The notes beneath the pieces are model-generated. The model saw only the letters and a list, made by a program, of their open reading frames with translations, did not search any database and was not told where the DNA came from. A stretch of 14,317 bases of DNA, from NCBI GenBank assembly GCA_030146875.1, contig JASLAX010000006.1, positions 1-14,317 on the forward strand, written 5' to 3'. Shown here one piece after another: positions 7,372 through 13,881 of the stretch. The DNA comes from Longimicrobiaceae bacterium. GTDB taxonomy: Bacteria > Gemmatimonadota > Gemmatimonadetes > Longimicrobiales > Longimicrobiaceae. The first letter of the stretch is position 1. The number at the start of each line of letters is the position of its first letter. A program made the translations under genes and the position numbers.

Positions 7372-7458
7372 TCACCCGCCGCAGGTGAACACCAGGCAGC
7401 CGGGAAGGAAGGCCAGGGAGAGCAGCATCAGCACTCGGACCAGGGTCAGGCGTGGCAT
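7372..7458 (-). CDS. Candidate 28-aa lipoprotein-like micropeptide
   Basis: On the - strand ATG at 7458 opens a 28-codon frame ending in TGA at 7372-7374. The peptide begins MPRLTLVRVLMLLSLAF and continues with LPGC and CLVFTCGG-type residues. It is a charged start plus hydrophobic core plus a lipobox-like Cys at 21, with a second Cys at 26. A GGAG (7468-7465) lies 6 bases upstream of the ATG, a well-placed ribosome binding site. It is 78 bases downstream of the HD-hydrolase gene on the same strand and just before a terminator, so it fits as the last cistron of that operon. The short length means chance cannot be excluded. If real it would be a membrane-anchored peptide of about eight mature residues, or a small membrane peptide. 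Confidence 0.45.
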   Translation of the reverse strand: MPRLTLVRVLMLLSLAFLPGCLVFTCGG

Positions 7459-7472
7459 CGGGAGCTCCGGAG

Positions 7473-7502
7473 TCCGCGGGGAATCGGGTTCGTTCCCGCG
7501 GA
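7473..7502 (-). other. Hairpin between the HD-hydrolase gene and the micropeptide ORF
   Basis: Bases 7473-7483 pair with 7493-7502 with one bulged G, around a 9-base loop. On the - strand no U tract follows it. It ends just upstream of the ribosome binding site of the small ORF at 7458, so it could separate the cistrons by processing or modulate translation of the small ORF. Alternatively it is a weak terminator for the upstream genes. Confidence 0.45.
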
Positions 7503-7536
7503 AAAGGCAAGGAGCGAGCCGCGGCCCGGCCAGCCG

Positions 7537-7971
7537 CTACCCCTCGGCCACGTCGGCGGTCAGCCGCCTCCAGGCGCGGTGGTAGCGGCCCAGGCGCTCG
7601 GCGTCGTCCGGCGTGACGGCGCCGATCCGGCGCACGTCCATGTTGTCCTCCAGGTCCGCCACCTTCACCCGCCGCGCCACGGGGTGCCGCCCCGCGCGCT
7701 CCGTGAACTCCTCGTACGACTCGTCCTGCCGCCGGGTGACGTGGTCCACGGCCTCCACCACCGGCCCGGGGAAGCCGGCCTCCCGCAGGCGCTGCAGGGT
7801 CCAATCGGTGTCCTCGACCACGTCGTGCAGCACCGCCGCCATGCGCTCGGCGTCGGTCTGCATGCGCAGCATCACGCGCAGCGGGTGCAGGATGTACGGG
7901 GTGCCGGCCTTGTCGGTCTGGCCGCGGTGCGCTTCGACGGCGATGCGGATGGCTTCTTCCAGGTCGGCCAT
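7537..7971 (-). CDS. RelA/SpoT-type HD-domain phosphohydrolase (single domain)
   Basis: The 144-aa cytoplasmic protein is a stand-alone HD domain of the kind found in (p)ppGpp hydrolases. Motifs in order: AHRGQTDKAGTPYILHP at 14-30 (the RelA/SpoT first motif; His29), HDVVEDT at 49-55 (metal-binding His49-Asp50, catalytic Glu53-Asp54), and KVADLEDNM at 103-111, matching the usual K-x-AD-x-x-x-NM (Asp106, Asn110). No synthetase or TGS domain is present. By family knowledge it could be a small alarmone hydrolase (Mesh1-like), or an HD hydrolase of another nucleotide; the sequence alone does not decide. It lies 28 bases after a DUF6174-like lipoprotein gene on the same strand and probably shares its transcript. 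The ATG at 7971 fits the domain start exactly; no Shine-Dalgarno is visible. Confidence 0.9.
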   Translation of the reverse strand: MADLEEAIRIAVEAHRGQTDKAGTPYILHPLRVMLRMQTDAERMAAVLHDVVEDTDWTLQRLREAGFPGPVVEAVDHVTRRQDESYEEFTERAGRHPVARRVKVADLEDNMDVRRIGAVTPDDAERLGRYHRAWRRLTADVAEG

Positions 7972-7999
7972 GGGTCCGGGCGCGGGGGGGGGACGCGGC

Positions 8000-8491
8000 T
8001 CAGTCGTCCGGGTCCAGGTACAGGATCACCCACTCCAGCTCCTCGCCGTGCCGGAACTCGCTGTAGTCCAGGATGGCGCTCTCCGGGTAGCCGAGCGCGT
8101 ACGCCGAGGAGACGCCGGCCTCCCCCTCGTACAGCACGGCGATGGAGGCGGCGTTCGCGTCCACGGCCTCCTGCACGCGGCGGAACAGGTCCTCCACCGT
8201 GTCGAACCGGTCGAACGTCCCGGCGGGGGCGGCCGTGCCGTCGTCGGCGTGGGTGACGGAGACGGGCACGTCGCCGCGCACCACCACGATCACGTCACGC
8301 CGGAGCGCCGGCTCGCAGTCGCAGTCCACGGACAGCCGGAAGGTGTAGTCGTGTAGGTCGGCCTGCGCCCAGCGGATGCGGTTGCGGTGGAGCTCCCGTT
8401 CCCGGCGGTCTTCCAGGGTGAGCTCGTCCAGGCCGCAGGAGGCCAGGAGCAGGGCGGCGAGGGGGAGCGCCGCGAGCAGGCGGGACGGCAT
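8000..8491 (-). CDS. DUF6174-like lipoprotein (copy 2)
   Basis: The 163-aa product has a lipoprotein signal with lipobox LASC (Cys19). The mature part fits the DUF6174 pattern: HDYTFRLSVDCDC (paired Cys57 and Cys59), VIVVVRGDVPVSV, DTVEDLFRRVQEAVDANAAS, then a GYPESAILDYS strand near the end. ATG 8491 follows AAGG at a 5-base gap on the - strand. The open frame continues upstream without stops, but there it overlaps the neighbouring gene region and lacks a signal, so this start is preferred. It is a paralogue of the gene at 9033, with which it shares order and strand. Function of the family is unknown; location is predicted to be a lipid-anchored envelope protein. Confidence 0.85.
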   Translation of the reverse strand: MPSRLLAALPLAALLLASCGLDELTLEDRRERELHRNRIRWAQADLHDYTFRLSVDCDCEPALRRDVIVVVRGDVPVSVTHADDGTAAPAGTFDRFDTVEDLFRRVQEAVDANAASIAVLYEGEAGVSSAYALGYPESAILDYSEFRHGEELEWVILYLDPDD

Positions 8492-8565
8492 GAGGGCCTT
8501 CCCCGGAGAGAGGGTGGGAACGCGCGCGCGGGGACGCCCTGGAAGGACGCCCCGCGACGCGGACG

Positions 8566-9033
8566 CTACTTCTGCACGAAGTTGGTGACGTTGAAGCCCA
8601 GCTCCTCGCCCGTCTGCGAGTAGCTCGCGTCCAGGCGCGCCAGGTGCGGGTAGCCCAGGGCGCCGTCGTACGAGACGCTCACGCCGTCGGCGCCGCTGTC
8701 GATGGCCTCGCCGATGTGGCCGAACAGCTCGTCGATGGTGTCGTAGGCGCCCACCTGGGCGGCCGGCACGTCCTCGCCGGCGCGGTCCTTCACAGAGACC
8801 ACCACGTCGTTGCGGACCTGCACGTTCAGGTCGCTCACGGGGCAGTCGATGCAGAGGAGCTTGATGGTGAAGTCGTAGCTCTGCACGTTGGCGGCGTTCC
8901 ACTTGGACTGGGCGAGCCGGAACACCTCGCTCACCTCCGAGAACTCCCTGGGCTCGAACTGGTCGCAGCCGGAAAGGAGGAGCAGGGACGCGGCGGCGGC
9001 CGCCAGGGCACGCGGACGGAAGGCTCGGATCAT
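8566..9033 (-). CDS. DUF6174-like lipoprotein (copy 1)
   Basis: The 155-aa product starts at ATG 9033 with AGGAG 7 bases upstream on the - strand. It has a lipoprotein signal ending in LSGC (Cys23). The mature part has QSYDFTIKLLCIDC (Cys61, Cys64), VQVRNDVVVSVKD, YDTIDELFGHIGEAIDSGADG, and VSYDGALGYPHLARLDAS. This is the same segment order as the downstream paralogue, including the paired cysteines and the GYP turn, so the two are tandem duplicates that have diverged strongly. It is the first gene of the - strand operon that ends near 7343. An upstream ATG in frame at 9270 would bury the signal and is rejected. Function unknown; the Cys pair may bind metal or form a disulfide. Confidence 0.85.
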   Translation of the reverse strand: MIRAFRPRALAAAAASLLLLSGCDQFEPREFSEVSEVFRLAQSKWNAANVQSYDFTIKLLCIDCPVSDLNVQVRNDVVVSVKDRAGEDVPAAQVGAYDTIDELFGHIGEAIDSGADGVSVSYDGALGYPHLARLDASYSQTGEELGFNVTNFVQK

Positions 9034-9480
9034 GGACGGGCTCCTGTACGTTCCGGGCGGCGCCGCGAGCGGCGTCGGGGTCCGGTGGGCGATCCCGTAA
9101 GCTGGCCGCGAAACACCTGGGCGGCAAGACCGGGGACGAAGGGCGGGGATCCGCGCGCCGGGGCGCTGCGGCCTGCCGCGGGGGCGGCTCGTGAAGGAAC
9201 GCGCGAGGACCCGACGCTCTGACGCCCACGCGCGGAGCACGCCGGGCGCCGCACGGGCAAGCGCTTTCACGGCAGATGTTTACACCTCCGCGACGGCACG
9301 GGTTCCGCCGCTACGGGGCCGTCGGGACGGAGAGTTGCGTCGGCGTCGTCCCCCGCACCGGTGGGCTCAGCGGTCACCGCCTTGGCAGGGTCGGTGATCA
9401 CGTCCGCCGGCATCTCACGGTCGCAACTGTTCGGAGACAGGGCTATGACCGGGCTCCCTGGCGACGTCTCGCGTGGCTAA
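9034..9480. other. Intergenic region between divergent transcripts, no convincing gene
   Basis: This 447-base stretch lies upstream of the - strand DUF6174 operon and of the + strand orphan gene at 9481. I see no clear promoter pair. The less GC-rich patch near 9265-9290 (around TGTTTACACC) is the best candidate position for a promoter reading left. A 48-codon - strand frame at 9413-9267 has no ribosome binding site and no recognisable features. Composition from about 9290 onward resembles the orphan gene rather than the lipoprotein genes, which could mean decayed coding sequence. Confidence 0.5.
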
Positions 9481-9831
9481 ATGCTCGCGGGGTGCAAACG
9501 TGCCCTCGCTGCCGAGATGTCGTTCGACGAGTTGGTGGCAGCATTTCCGCAGGGCGAACCGGATGGAGAGTACGCGGCACTGTTCTACGAAGATCTCGTC
9601 GATGGAGTGGAGCACGTACCCGGGAACCTGCTGGGGAAGGTGGATCTCGTCGCGTGGAAGGGTTCGGAGATGCATGCGGGGCTGGTCCTACATTCATCCC
9701 TGCTTCACGGTCCGTTGGACGAGGCGGATTCCGTGCGGATCTACCACGAGGTCCGGTCGAAGTACCCCCTGACGGTCGAAGGCCTCGATGCGATCCTCGC
9801 GGAAGCTAAGTCGGACCTGCGGAACGCATGA
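9481..9831 (+). CDS. Orphan hypothetical protein
   Basis: The open frame follows a TAA at 9478-9480, so the gene cannot start further upstream. ATG 9481 gives 116 aa; ATG 9517 gives 104 aa and begins MSFDELVAAFPQGEPDGEYA, which looks more like a natural start. Neither has a good Shine-Dalgarno. The product is soluble-looking, mixed charge, without signal or membrane segment, with an aromatic segment (YAALFYEDLVDGVEHV) and a C-terminal helix (LDAILAEAKSDLRNA). Codon use is less GC3-biased than neighbours but still plausible for coding. I do not recognise a family. The lone position, odd codon use and lack of a ribosome binding site leave open that it is a remnant of a longer gene. Confidence 0.55.
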   Translation: MLAGCKRALAAEMSFDELVAAFPQGEPDGEYAALFYEDLVDGVEHVPGNLLGKVDLVAWKGSEMHAGLVLHSSLLHGPLDEADSVRIYHEVRSKYPLTVEGLDAILAEAKSDLRNA

Positions 9832-9902
9832 TGTGCCTCCGGCCCCGGCCGAGTGATCCCTGTGAGCTCGCTGAGCGCCTCGTCGGCCGCGGAGCCCGCC
9901 CC

Positions 9903-9962
9903 GGAGCAGGTGAGAGCAGGTGAGAGCAGGTGAGAGCAGGTGAGAGCAGGTGAGAGCAGGTG
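9903..9962. repeat. 10-bp tandem repeat, about six copies
   Basis: The unit TGAGAGCAGG occurs five times without a mismatch at 9911-9960, preceded by GGAGCAGG (9903-9910, an eroded copy) and followed by TG. The period is 10 bases, close to one DNA helical turn. It is not a multiple of three, so it is unlikely to be protein-coding. Such perfect arrays vary in copy number by replication slippage. Confidence 0.95.
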
Positions 9963-10048
9963 CGGCGCGAAGCTCCATCGTCGGCGCCGGGTCGGATAGG
10001 TGCGGGAGTGCAGGAAGGCGGGTGCGGAGGGAGGCACGGCGGGGCGGA

Positions 10049-10079
10049 TGGACCCGGAAGGGTGCCGGGAAGGTACAGT
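10049..10079 (+). promoter_or_regulatory. Weak candidate promoter for the lipoprotein at 10199
   Basis: TGGACC at 10049-10054, the same hexamer as in the promoter at 6397, is followed after 19 bases by TACAGT at 10074-10079, in a locally AT-rich patch (TACAGTATAT). The spacer is long and both hexamers are imperfect, so this is only a possibility. It would leave a leader of roughly 110 bases. Confidence 0.3.
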
Positions 10080-10198
10080 ATATGCCGGCCACCGCCGGAG
10101 CGCACGGCCGATGCGTCAGACGCGCGCCGCCTCGCGCGTTGTTCCCGGCAATCGCGATGGGCCGCCGGCCCGTCCCTCACGACCGACCGAGCGATCCC

Positions 10199-10636
10199 AT
10201 GCGACGTACCCTGCTCCTTTCCGTGCTGGCGCTCCCCGTCCTGGCCGCGTGCAGCGACGGCCACGTGGACCTTCCGGAGACCGACACGATGGTCTTCACG
10301 GTCACGGAGGACCCCGCCTCGGCGTACACGCTCGCGGCGCCCGAGGTGACCGCCACCGTCTCGGCGGGGAAGGTGACCGTCAACGGCCGCCTGACCTCGC
10401 AGAGCGGGTGCTACCGGCTGGAGGGCACCGAGTTCCGCGGCGGCCGCAGCATCCTGCTGGACGTGGAGTTCCCGCCCCCGCTGGGCGCGTGCACGGGCGG
10501 GGACAAGCACAACTACCGCTACGTGGCCGAGCACATCGCCATCACCCCCGGCAACCTGCGGCTGCAGGTGGTTCACGAGGGGCCCGGGGCCGAGGAGGGC
10601 GGGCTGGTGCTGGACACCACGCTCGTCATCCCCTGA
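10199..10636 (+). CDS. Small putative lipoprotein, unknown function
   Basis: The 145-aa product has a lipoprotein signal: RR at 2-3, core LLLSVLALPVL, lipobox LAAC with Cys18. The mature part is beta-rich: MVFTVTEDPASAYTLAAPEV, VTVNGRLTSQSGCYRLEG, SILLDVEFPPP, then IAITPGNLRLQVVHEG, and ends in LDTTLVIP. Two further Cys (in SGCYRL and GACTGG) could form a disulfide. I do not recognise a family; the pattern suggests a small beta-sandwich. ATG 10199 is chosen because it places RR immediately before the core; an in-frame ATG at 10157 would put 14 residues in front. No strong Shine-Dalgarno is visible. A strong terminator follows and the next gene converges from the other strand. Confidence 0.85.
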   Translation: MRRTLLLSVLALPVLAACSDGHVDLPETDTMVFTVTEDPASAYTLAAPEVTATVSAGKVTVNGRLTSQSGCYRLEGTEFRGGRSILLDVEFPPPLGACTGGDKHNYRYVAEHIAITPGNLRLQVVHEGPGAEEGGLVLDTTLVIP

Positions 10637-10657
10637 CGCCCCTCTCCGCCGGGCACC

Positions 10658-10692
10658 ACGAGGCCCCGCCGGCACGTCCGGCGGGGCCTCGT
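10658..10692. terminator. Bidirectional terminator between convergent genes
   Basis: Bases 10658-10672 pair perfectly with 10678-10692 (15 pairs) around a CACGT loop. It lies 21 bases after the lipoprotein stop and 43 bases beyond the end of the - strand amidohydrolase gene, so it can end both. No long T tract is present on either side. Confidence 0.8.
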
Positions 10693-10735
10693 CGCACGCA
10701 TCCATCTCCCCTCCACCATCTCCGGCCGAGCGGGA

Positions 10736-12106
10736 TCAGCGCAGGTACGGAGCCACGTTGCCGGCGATGGTGCGCATCTCGTCGTCCGTGAGCGGCAGGA
10801 TGCCGCGGAACGCCACCCACGCGTCGCGCATGGGCGGGTTCCCGCCCCACCCGCCGTCGGACCCGAAGAGGATGCGCTCCAGCCCGATCTGCCGCATGCG
10901 CCGGGCGAGCAGGGCCGCCACCGCGGGCGGGGAGCTCACGGTGACGTTGGTGGTCGCGTCGAAGTAGAGGTTGCGCGTGCGGGGATCGCCGGCCTCCACC
11001 GCCTGGGCCAGCCGCTCCAGCGCCGCGTCGGAGCGGAAGCCCGGCCCCGCGTCGGCCATGTGCGCCACCTGCACCACCACGTCCGGGGCCGCGGGCAGGA
11101 TCTCCGCCAGGAAGATCTCGGAGTGCTCGGGCCCGTAGGCCGCGTCCGACGAGACCCGCAGGTGGGCCACGATCGGCATCCCCAGGGCGTTCGCCGCGCG
11201 GAAGACCTCGCGCACCTTCCGCACGTGCTCCGGGTCGCGCAGGTCCACCCCGGAGTTGCCGAAGTGCAGCTTGAGGCCCTTCGCCCTCAGCTCGCGGCCG
11301 CAGCGCTGCACCTCGGCCGGGGCGTAGTCGCGGAGCGGGTTCACGCCGCAGAACGCCACCAGCCGGTCGGGAAAGCGCGCCACCTGGGCCACCGTCCAGT
11401 CGTTCTCGGCCCGCACCTTCGCCTGCTCGTCGGGATCCACGACCGGGCCGCGCCGGGCCCAGCCGTAGCCGAGCGAGAGCACGACGCCCCGCTGAACCCC
11501 GGCCGCGTCCATCTGCGCGATGAGCTGGTCGGCGGTGACGACCTCGAACCCGCTGGGCACCCCGAACGAGAGCGACTCCGCCGTGATGTGCCAGGCGCCG
11601 TCCCCGCCCCGCCGCATGCCGAGCAGCACCTGGCCGAAGTGCCTCCGCGTCCCGTCCACGGTGCGCGAGAGGTAGCCCGCCACCTGGGCCCGCGGGCCGT
11701 CGACCGCGACGGAGACGGGGGTGATGGCGAAGGCGCTCGCGAAGAGCCGCGACAGCAGGGCCCCGGCCGCGGCGGGACCGCTGACCCACCGCGTCTCCCA
11801 CGGGTTCAGGGCCACGGCGTCGGGCGCGTAGAGCCGCGCCAGCGCCAGCGAGTCGTTCCACGCCGCCTCCCGCGCGCGCACCAGCGCCGCCAGCTCGGCG
11901 GGAAGGCCGGCGTCCGGGACCGCCGCGGCGGTGCGAGCCGCCAGCATGGGGCTGCGCAGGTGCTGGTGGTGCCCCACCCGGGGCGCGAGCGCCCGCTCCG
12001 GCGCGGCGGGCGCGGCAGCGGGGGACGGGGCGACCGGGGGCGCGGCGGCGGGGGCGCAGCCCACGGCGGCGAAGGCGAGGGCACAGAGGGCCGATATGCG
12101 GATCAT
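10736..12106 (-). CDS. Lipoprotein amidohydrolase (Amidohydro_2-like) with inserted NTF2/SnoaL-like domain
   Basis: The 456-aa product has a lipoprotein signal (AVGC, Cys17) and an Ala/Pro linker. At 47-49 is the H-x-H metal motif (HHQHLRSP) that normally opens the TIM barrel of amidohydrolases. The next ~115 residues (about 68-182) instead look like an NTF2/SnoaL (DUF4440-type) domain: helix with ELAALVRAREAAWNDSLALARLYAPDAVAL, a WVSG turn, then FGQVLLGMRRGGDGAWHITAES. From about 190 the barrel resumes (VVTADQLIAQMDAAGVQRGVVL) with the expected residues: GLKLHF (Lys279), AHLR (His315), VAHM (His349) and FGSDGGW (Asp417). All metal ligands are present, so it is probably an active hydrolase or decarboxylase-like enzyme on the cell surface or in the periplasm. 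Substrate unknown. It is divergent from the MocR-type regulator gene. Confidence 0.9.
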   Translation of the reverse strand: MIRISALCALAFAAVGCAPAAAPPVAPSPAAAPAAPERALAPRVGHHQHLRSPMLAARTAAAVPDAGLPAELAALVRAREAAWNDSLALARLYAPDAVALNPWETRWVSGPAAAGALLSRLFASAFAITPVSVAVDGPRAQVAGYLSRTVDGTRRHFGQVLLGMRRGGDGAWHITAESLSFGVPSGFEVVTADQLIAQMDAAGVQRGVVLSLGYGWARRGPVVDPDEQAKVRAENDWTVAQVARFPDRLVAFCGVNPLRDYAPAEVQRCGRELRAKGLKLHFGNSGVDLRDPEHVRKVREVFRAANALGMPIVAHLRVSSDAAYGPEHSEIFLAEILPAAPDVVVQVAHMADAGPGFRSDAALERLAQAVEAGDPRTRNLYFDATTNVTVSSPPAVAALLARRMRQIGLERILFGSDGGWGGNPPMRDAWVAFRGILPLTDDEMRTIAGNVAPYLR

Positions 12107-12206
12107 GGTCTGCTCGGGGTCGGGGCGAGGGAGTCCGGCGGCGGAGGCCGGACGGGCGGAGCGGATGGCGCCGGAGCGCGCCTCGTACCAAAGCTAGAGG
12201 GACGGG

Positions 12207-12252
12207 TGGCTACGGAACAGATGCAGATTCCACCGTCCTCCGCCTGTACAGT
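12207..12252 (+). repeat. Operator-like direct repeat, copy A
   Basis: This 46-base segment matches 32 of 46 positions with 12335-12380 in the same orientation, 128 bases away. Shared blocks are AACAGA (12216-12221), GATTCC (12226-12231) and CCTGTACAGT (12243-12252). Distances between the blocks are identical in the two copies. CTGTACAG is a perfect palindrome. It is likely a binding site for the MocR-type regulator encoded downstream. Confidence 0.7.
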
Positions 12253-12334
12253 TGGATCGCCGCTCCCCCGCCCCACCCGCGGCGAGACACCGGACGGCGG
12301 AGCGCCCCGTCCGCGCCGAAGCCACGCCACGGTG

Positions 12335-12380
12335 CGGTTGCCAAACAGACGCGGATTCCGCTACCGTTCACCTGTACAGT
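12335..12380 (+). repeat. Operator-like direct repeat, copy B, probably overlapping the regulator's promoter
   Basis: Second copy of the 46-base element, with AACAGA at 12344-12349, GATTCC at 12354-12359 and CTGTACAG at 12372-12379. TACAGT (12375-12380) could serve as a -10 box for the gene at 12409, which would give a leader of about 20 bases, matching the lack of a Shine-Dalgarno. No good -35 is visible, as expected for an activated or autoregulated promoter. Confidence 0.7.
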
Positions 12381-12408
12381 CCGCCCCCCGCCCTCCACCG
12401 CCCGACCG

Positions 12409-13881
12409 ATGACCACTGCCAGCCCCCCCCGGAAGCCCGCCGACGAGCCGTTCGTCTACGAGCGCCTGGTCGCCGACATCACCGCCATGATCCGCGGCGG
12501 AACGCTGCGCCCGGGAGACCGCATCCCCTCCGTGCGCCGGATGAGCGCGCAGCGCGGGGTGAGCATCCCCACCGTGCTGCACGCGTACCACCTGCTGGAG
12601 GCGCGCCGGGTGATCGGGGCCCGCCCGCAGTCCGGCTTCTACGTCCTCCCGCGCACCGCGCCGGGCACGGCGGGAACGACCGCGGCGGCGGACGTGCTCC
12701 CCGAGCCGGGCGAGATCGCCACGGCCGACCTGATCATGCGCACGCTGGAGATGGTGGCCGACCCGGCCCTGCTCCCGCTGGGCACGGCGCTCCCCGACCC
12801 GGCGCTCCTTCCCGGCGCCGCGCTGGCCCGCCACATGGCCCGGGAGATGCGCCGCAGCGCGGGCCACGGGAGCGGCGTCTCCACGCCGTCCGGCACGGAG
12901 TCGCTGCGCCACGAGATCGCCCGCCGCGCGCTGGACGCCGGCAACACCGTCTCGGCTGCGGACGTGGTCGTCACCTGCGGGTGCGCGGAGGCGCTGACGC
13001 TCTGTCTGCGGGCGCTCACCAGGCCGGGCGACGTGGTGGCGGTGGAGTCGCCGACGTACTTCGGGACGCTGCAGGCGCTGGAGGTGCTGGGGCTGAAGGC
13101 GCTGGAGATCCCGGTGGACCCCGCCACGGGGATCTCGGTGGAGGTGCTGGCGGCGGCGCTGGAGCGCGGCGGGGTGGCCGCCGTGGTGGTGACGCCCAAC
13201 GTGCACAACCCGCTGGGGTGCACCATGCCGGACGAGCGGAAGCGCGCGCTGGTGGACCTGCTCGCCGCGCACGGCGTGCCGGCCATCGAGGACGACACCT
13301 ACGGCGAGCTGCACTTCGGCCCGCGGCGCCCGCGGTCGCTCCAGGCGTTCGACCGCGCGGGGCTGGTGCTGTCCTGCGGGAGCTTCTCCAAGACGCTGGC
13401 GCCGGGCTACCGGGTGGGATGGACGCTGCCGGGGCGCTACCGCGACCGGGTGCTGCACGTGAAGCTGGCGACCACGGCGGCCAGCCCCGTCCCGCCGCAG
13501 CTCGCCCTGGCGGCGTACCTGGCCTCCGGGGCGTACGACGGCTACCTGCGCCGGCTGCGGCGGACGTTCCAGAGCAACGTGGACCGCCTGAGCTTCGAGA
13601 TCGCGGAGCGCTTCGGCGAGGGAACGCGCATCTCCCGCCCCGCCGGCGGCTTCCTGCTCTGGGTGCAGCTCCCGGGCGGGACCGACACCGTGCGCCTGCA
13701 GCTCCGGGCGCTGGCGCGCGGCCTGAGCGTGGCCCCCGGCGCGGCGTTCTCCGCCAGCGGGGAGTACGCCGACTGCCTGCGCATCAACGCCGGCCACACC
13801 TGGTCGCCCCGGGTGGGCGAGGCCCTGGACCTGCTCGCCCGGCTCGTCCGCGAGGACGCCGAGCCGGGAGCATCGCGGTGA
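12409..13881 (+). CDS. MocR/PdxR-type transcriptional regulator (GntR wHTH fused to class I aminotransferase fold)
   Basis: The 490-aa product is a PLP-dependent regulator. The N-terminal GntR-type winged helix covers about 15-80 (VYERLVADITAMIRGGTLRPGDRIPSVR, then SIPTVLHAYHLLEARRVI and the wing GARPQSGFYV). After a short linker, the aminotransferase-fold domain (about 105-485) keeps the PLP residues: NPLG in PNVHNPLG (Asn267), EDDTYGEL (Asp295/296, Tyr298), SFSKTLAPGYRVGW with Lys328, and LRINAG (Arg458). All cofactor residues are present, so it should bind PLP and sense an amino compound or PLP itself. The ATG at 12409 has no Shine-Dalgarno. It is divergent from the amidohydrolase and upstream of a coupled 70-aa gene. 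Its own operator is probably the pair of repeats upstream. The exact regulon (pdx genes or other) cannot be told from here. Confidence 0.93.
   Translation: MTTASPPRKPADEPFVYERLVADITAMIRGGTLRPGDRIPSVRRMSAQRGVSIPTVLHAYHLLEARRVIGARPQSGFYVLPRTAPGTAGTTAAADVLPEPGEIATADLIMRTLEMVADPALLPLGTALPDPALLPGAALARHMAREMRRSAGHGSGVSTPSGTESLRHEIARRALDAGNTVSAADVVVTCGCAEALTLCLRALTRPGDVVAVESPTYFGTLQALEVLGLKALEIPVDPATGISVEVLAAALERGGVAAVVVTPNVHNPLGCTMPDERKRALVDLLAAHGVPAIEDDTYGELHFGPRRPRSLQAFDRAGLVLSCGSFSKTLAPGYRVGWTLPGRYRDRVLHVKLATTAASPVPPQLALAAYLASGAYDGYLRRLRRTFQSNVDRLSFEIAERFGEGTRISRPAGGFLLWVQLPGGTDTVRLQLRALARGLSVAPGAAFSASGEYADCLRINAGHTWSPRVGEALDLLARLVREDAEPGASR

Larger units (their letters stand above)
9832..10198. 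other. Intergenic region with tandem repeat, no convincing gene
   Basis: The 367 bases between the orphan gene and the lipoprotein gene at 10199 hold the 10-bp tandem repeat at 9903-9962 and a possible promoter near 10049-10079. Long open frames cross it on both strands, but they are repeat-driven or GC-rich chance frames and none has a ribosome binding site or signal. Confidence 0.6.
12107..12408. promoter_or_regulatory. Divergent regulatory region between amidohydrolase and MocR-type regulator
   Basis: The 302 bases separate two genes transcribed away from each other, the usual location for a regulator's operator. The right half holds two imperfect direct repeats ending in CTGTACAG (listed separately). 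The left half (12107-12200) is GC-rich with no clear promoter hexamers for the - strand gene. No gene fits inside. Confidence 0.7.

Noticed and set aside
9267..9413. 48-codon - strand frame upstream of the DUF6174 operon
   Set aside because: No ribosome binding site, Ala/Pro/Asp-rich composition, no signal or motif; likely chance in high-GC DNA.
9903..9962. The tandem repeat as a CRISPR array or as coding for a Leu/Ser/His repeat protein
   Set aside because: The 10-base units are contiguous with no spacers, so it is not CRISPR. The period is not a multiple of three and the crossing frames have no start signals, so it is not coding.
12252..13877. A + strand frame running through the whole regulator gene
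   Set aside because: It is a Gly/Arg/Pro/Ala-rich shadow of the MocR-type regulator; only its last 70 codons, after GTG 13878, have independent start signals.
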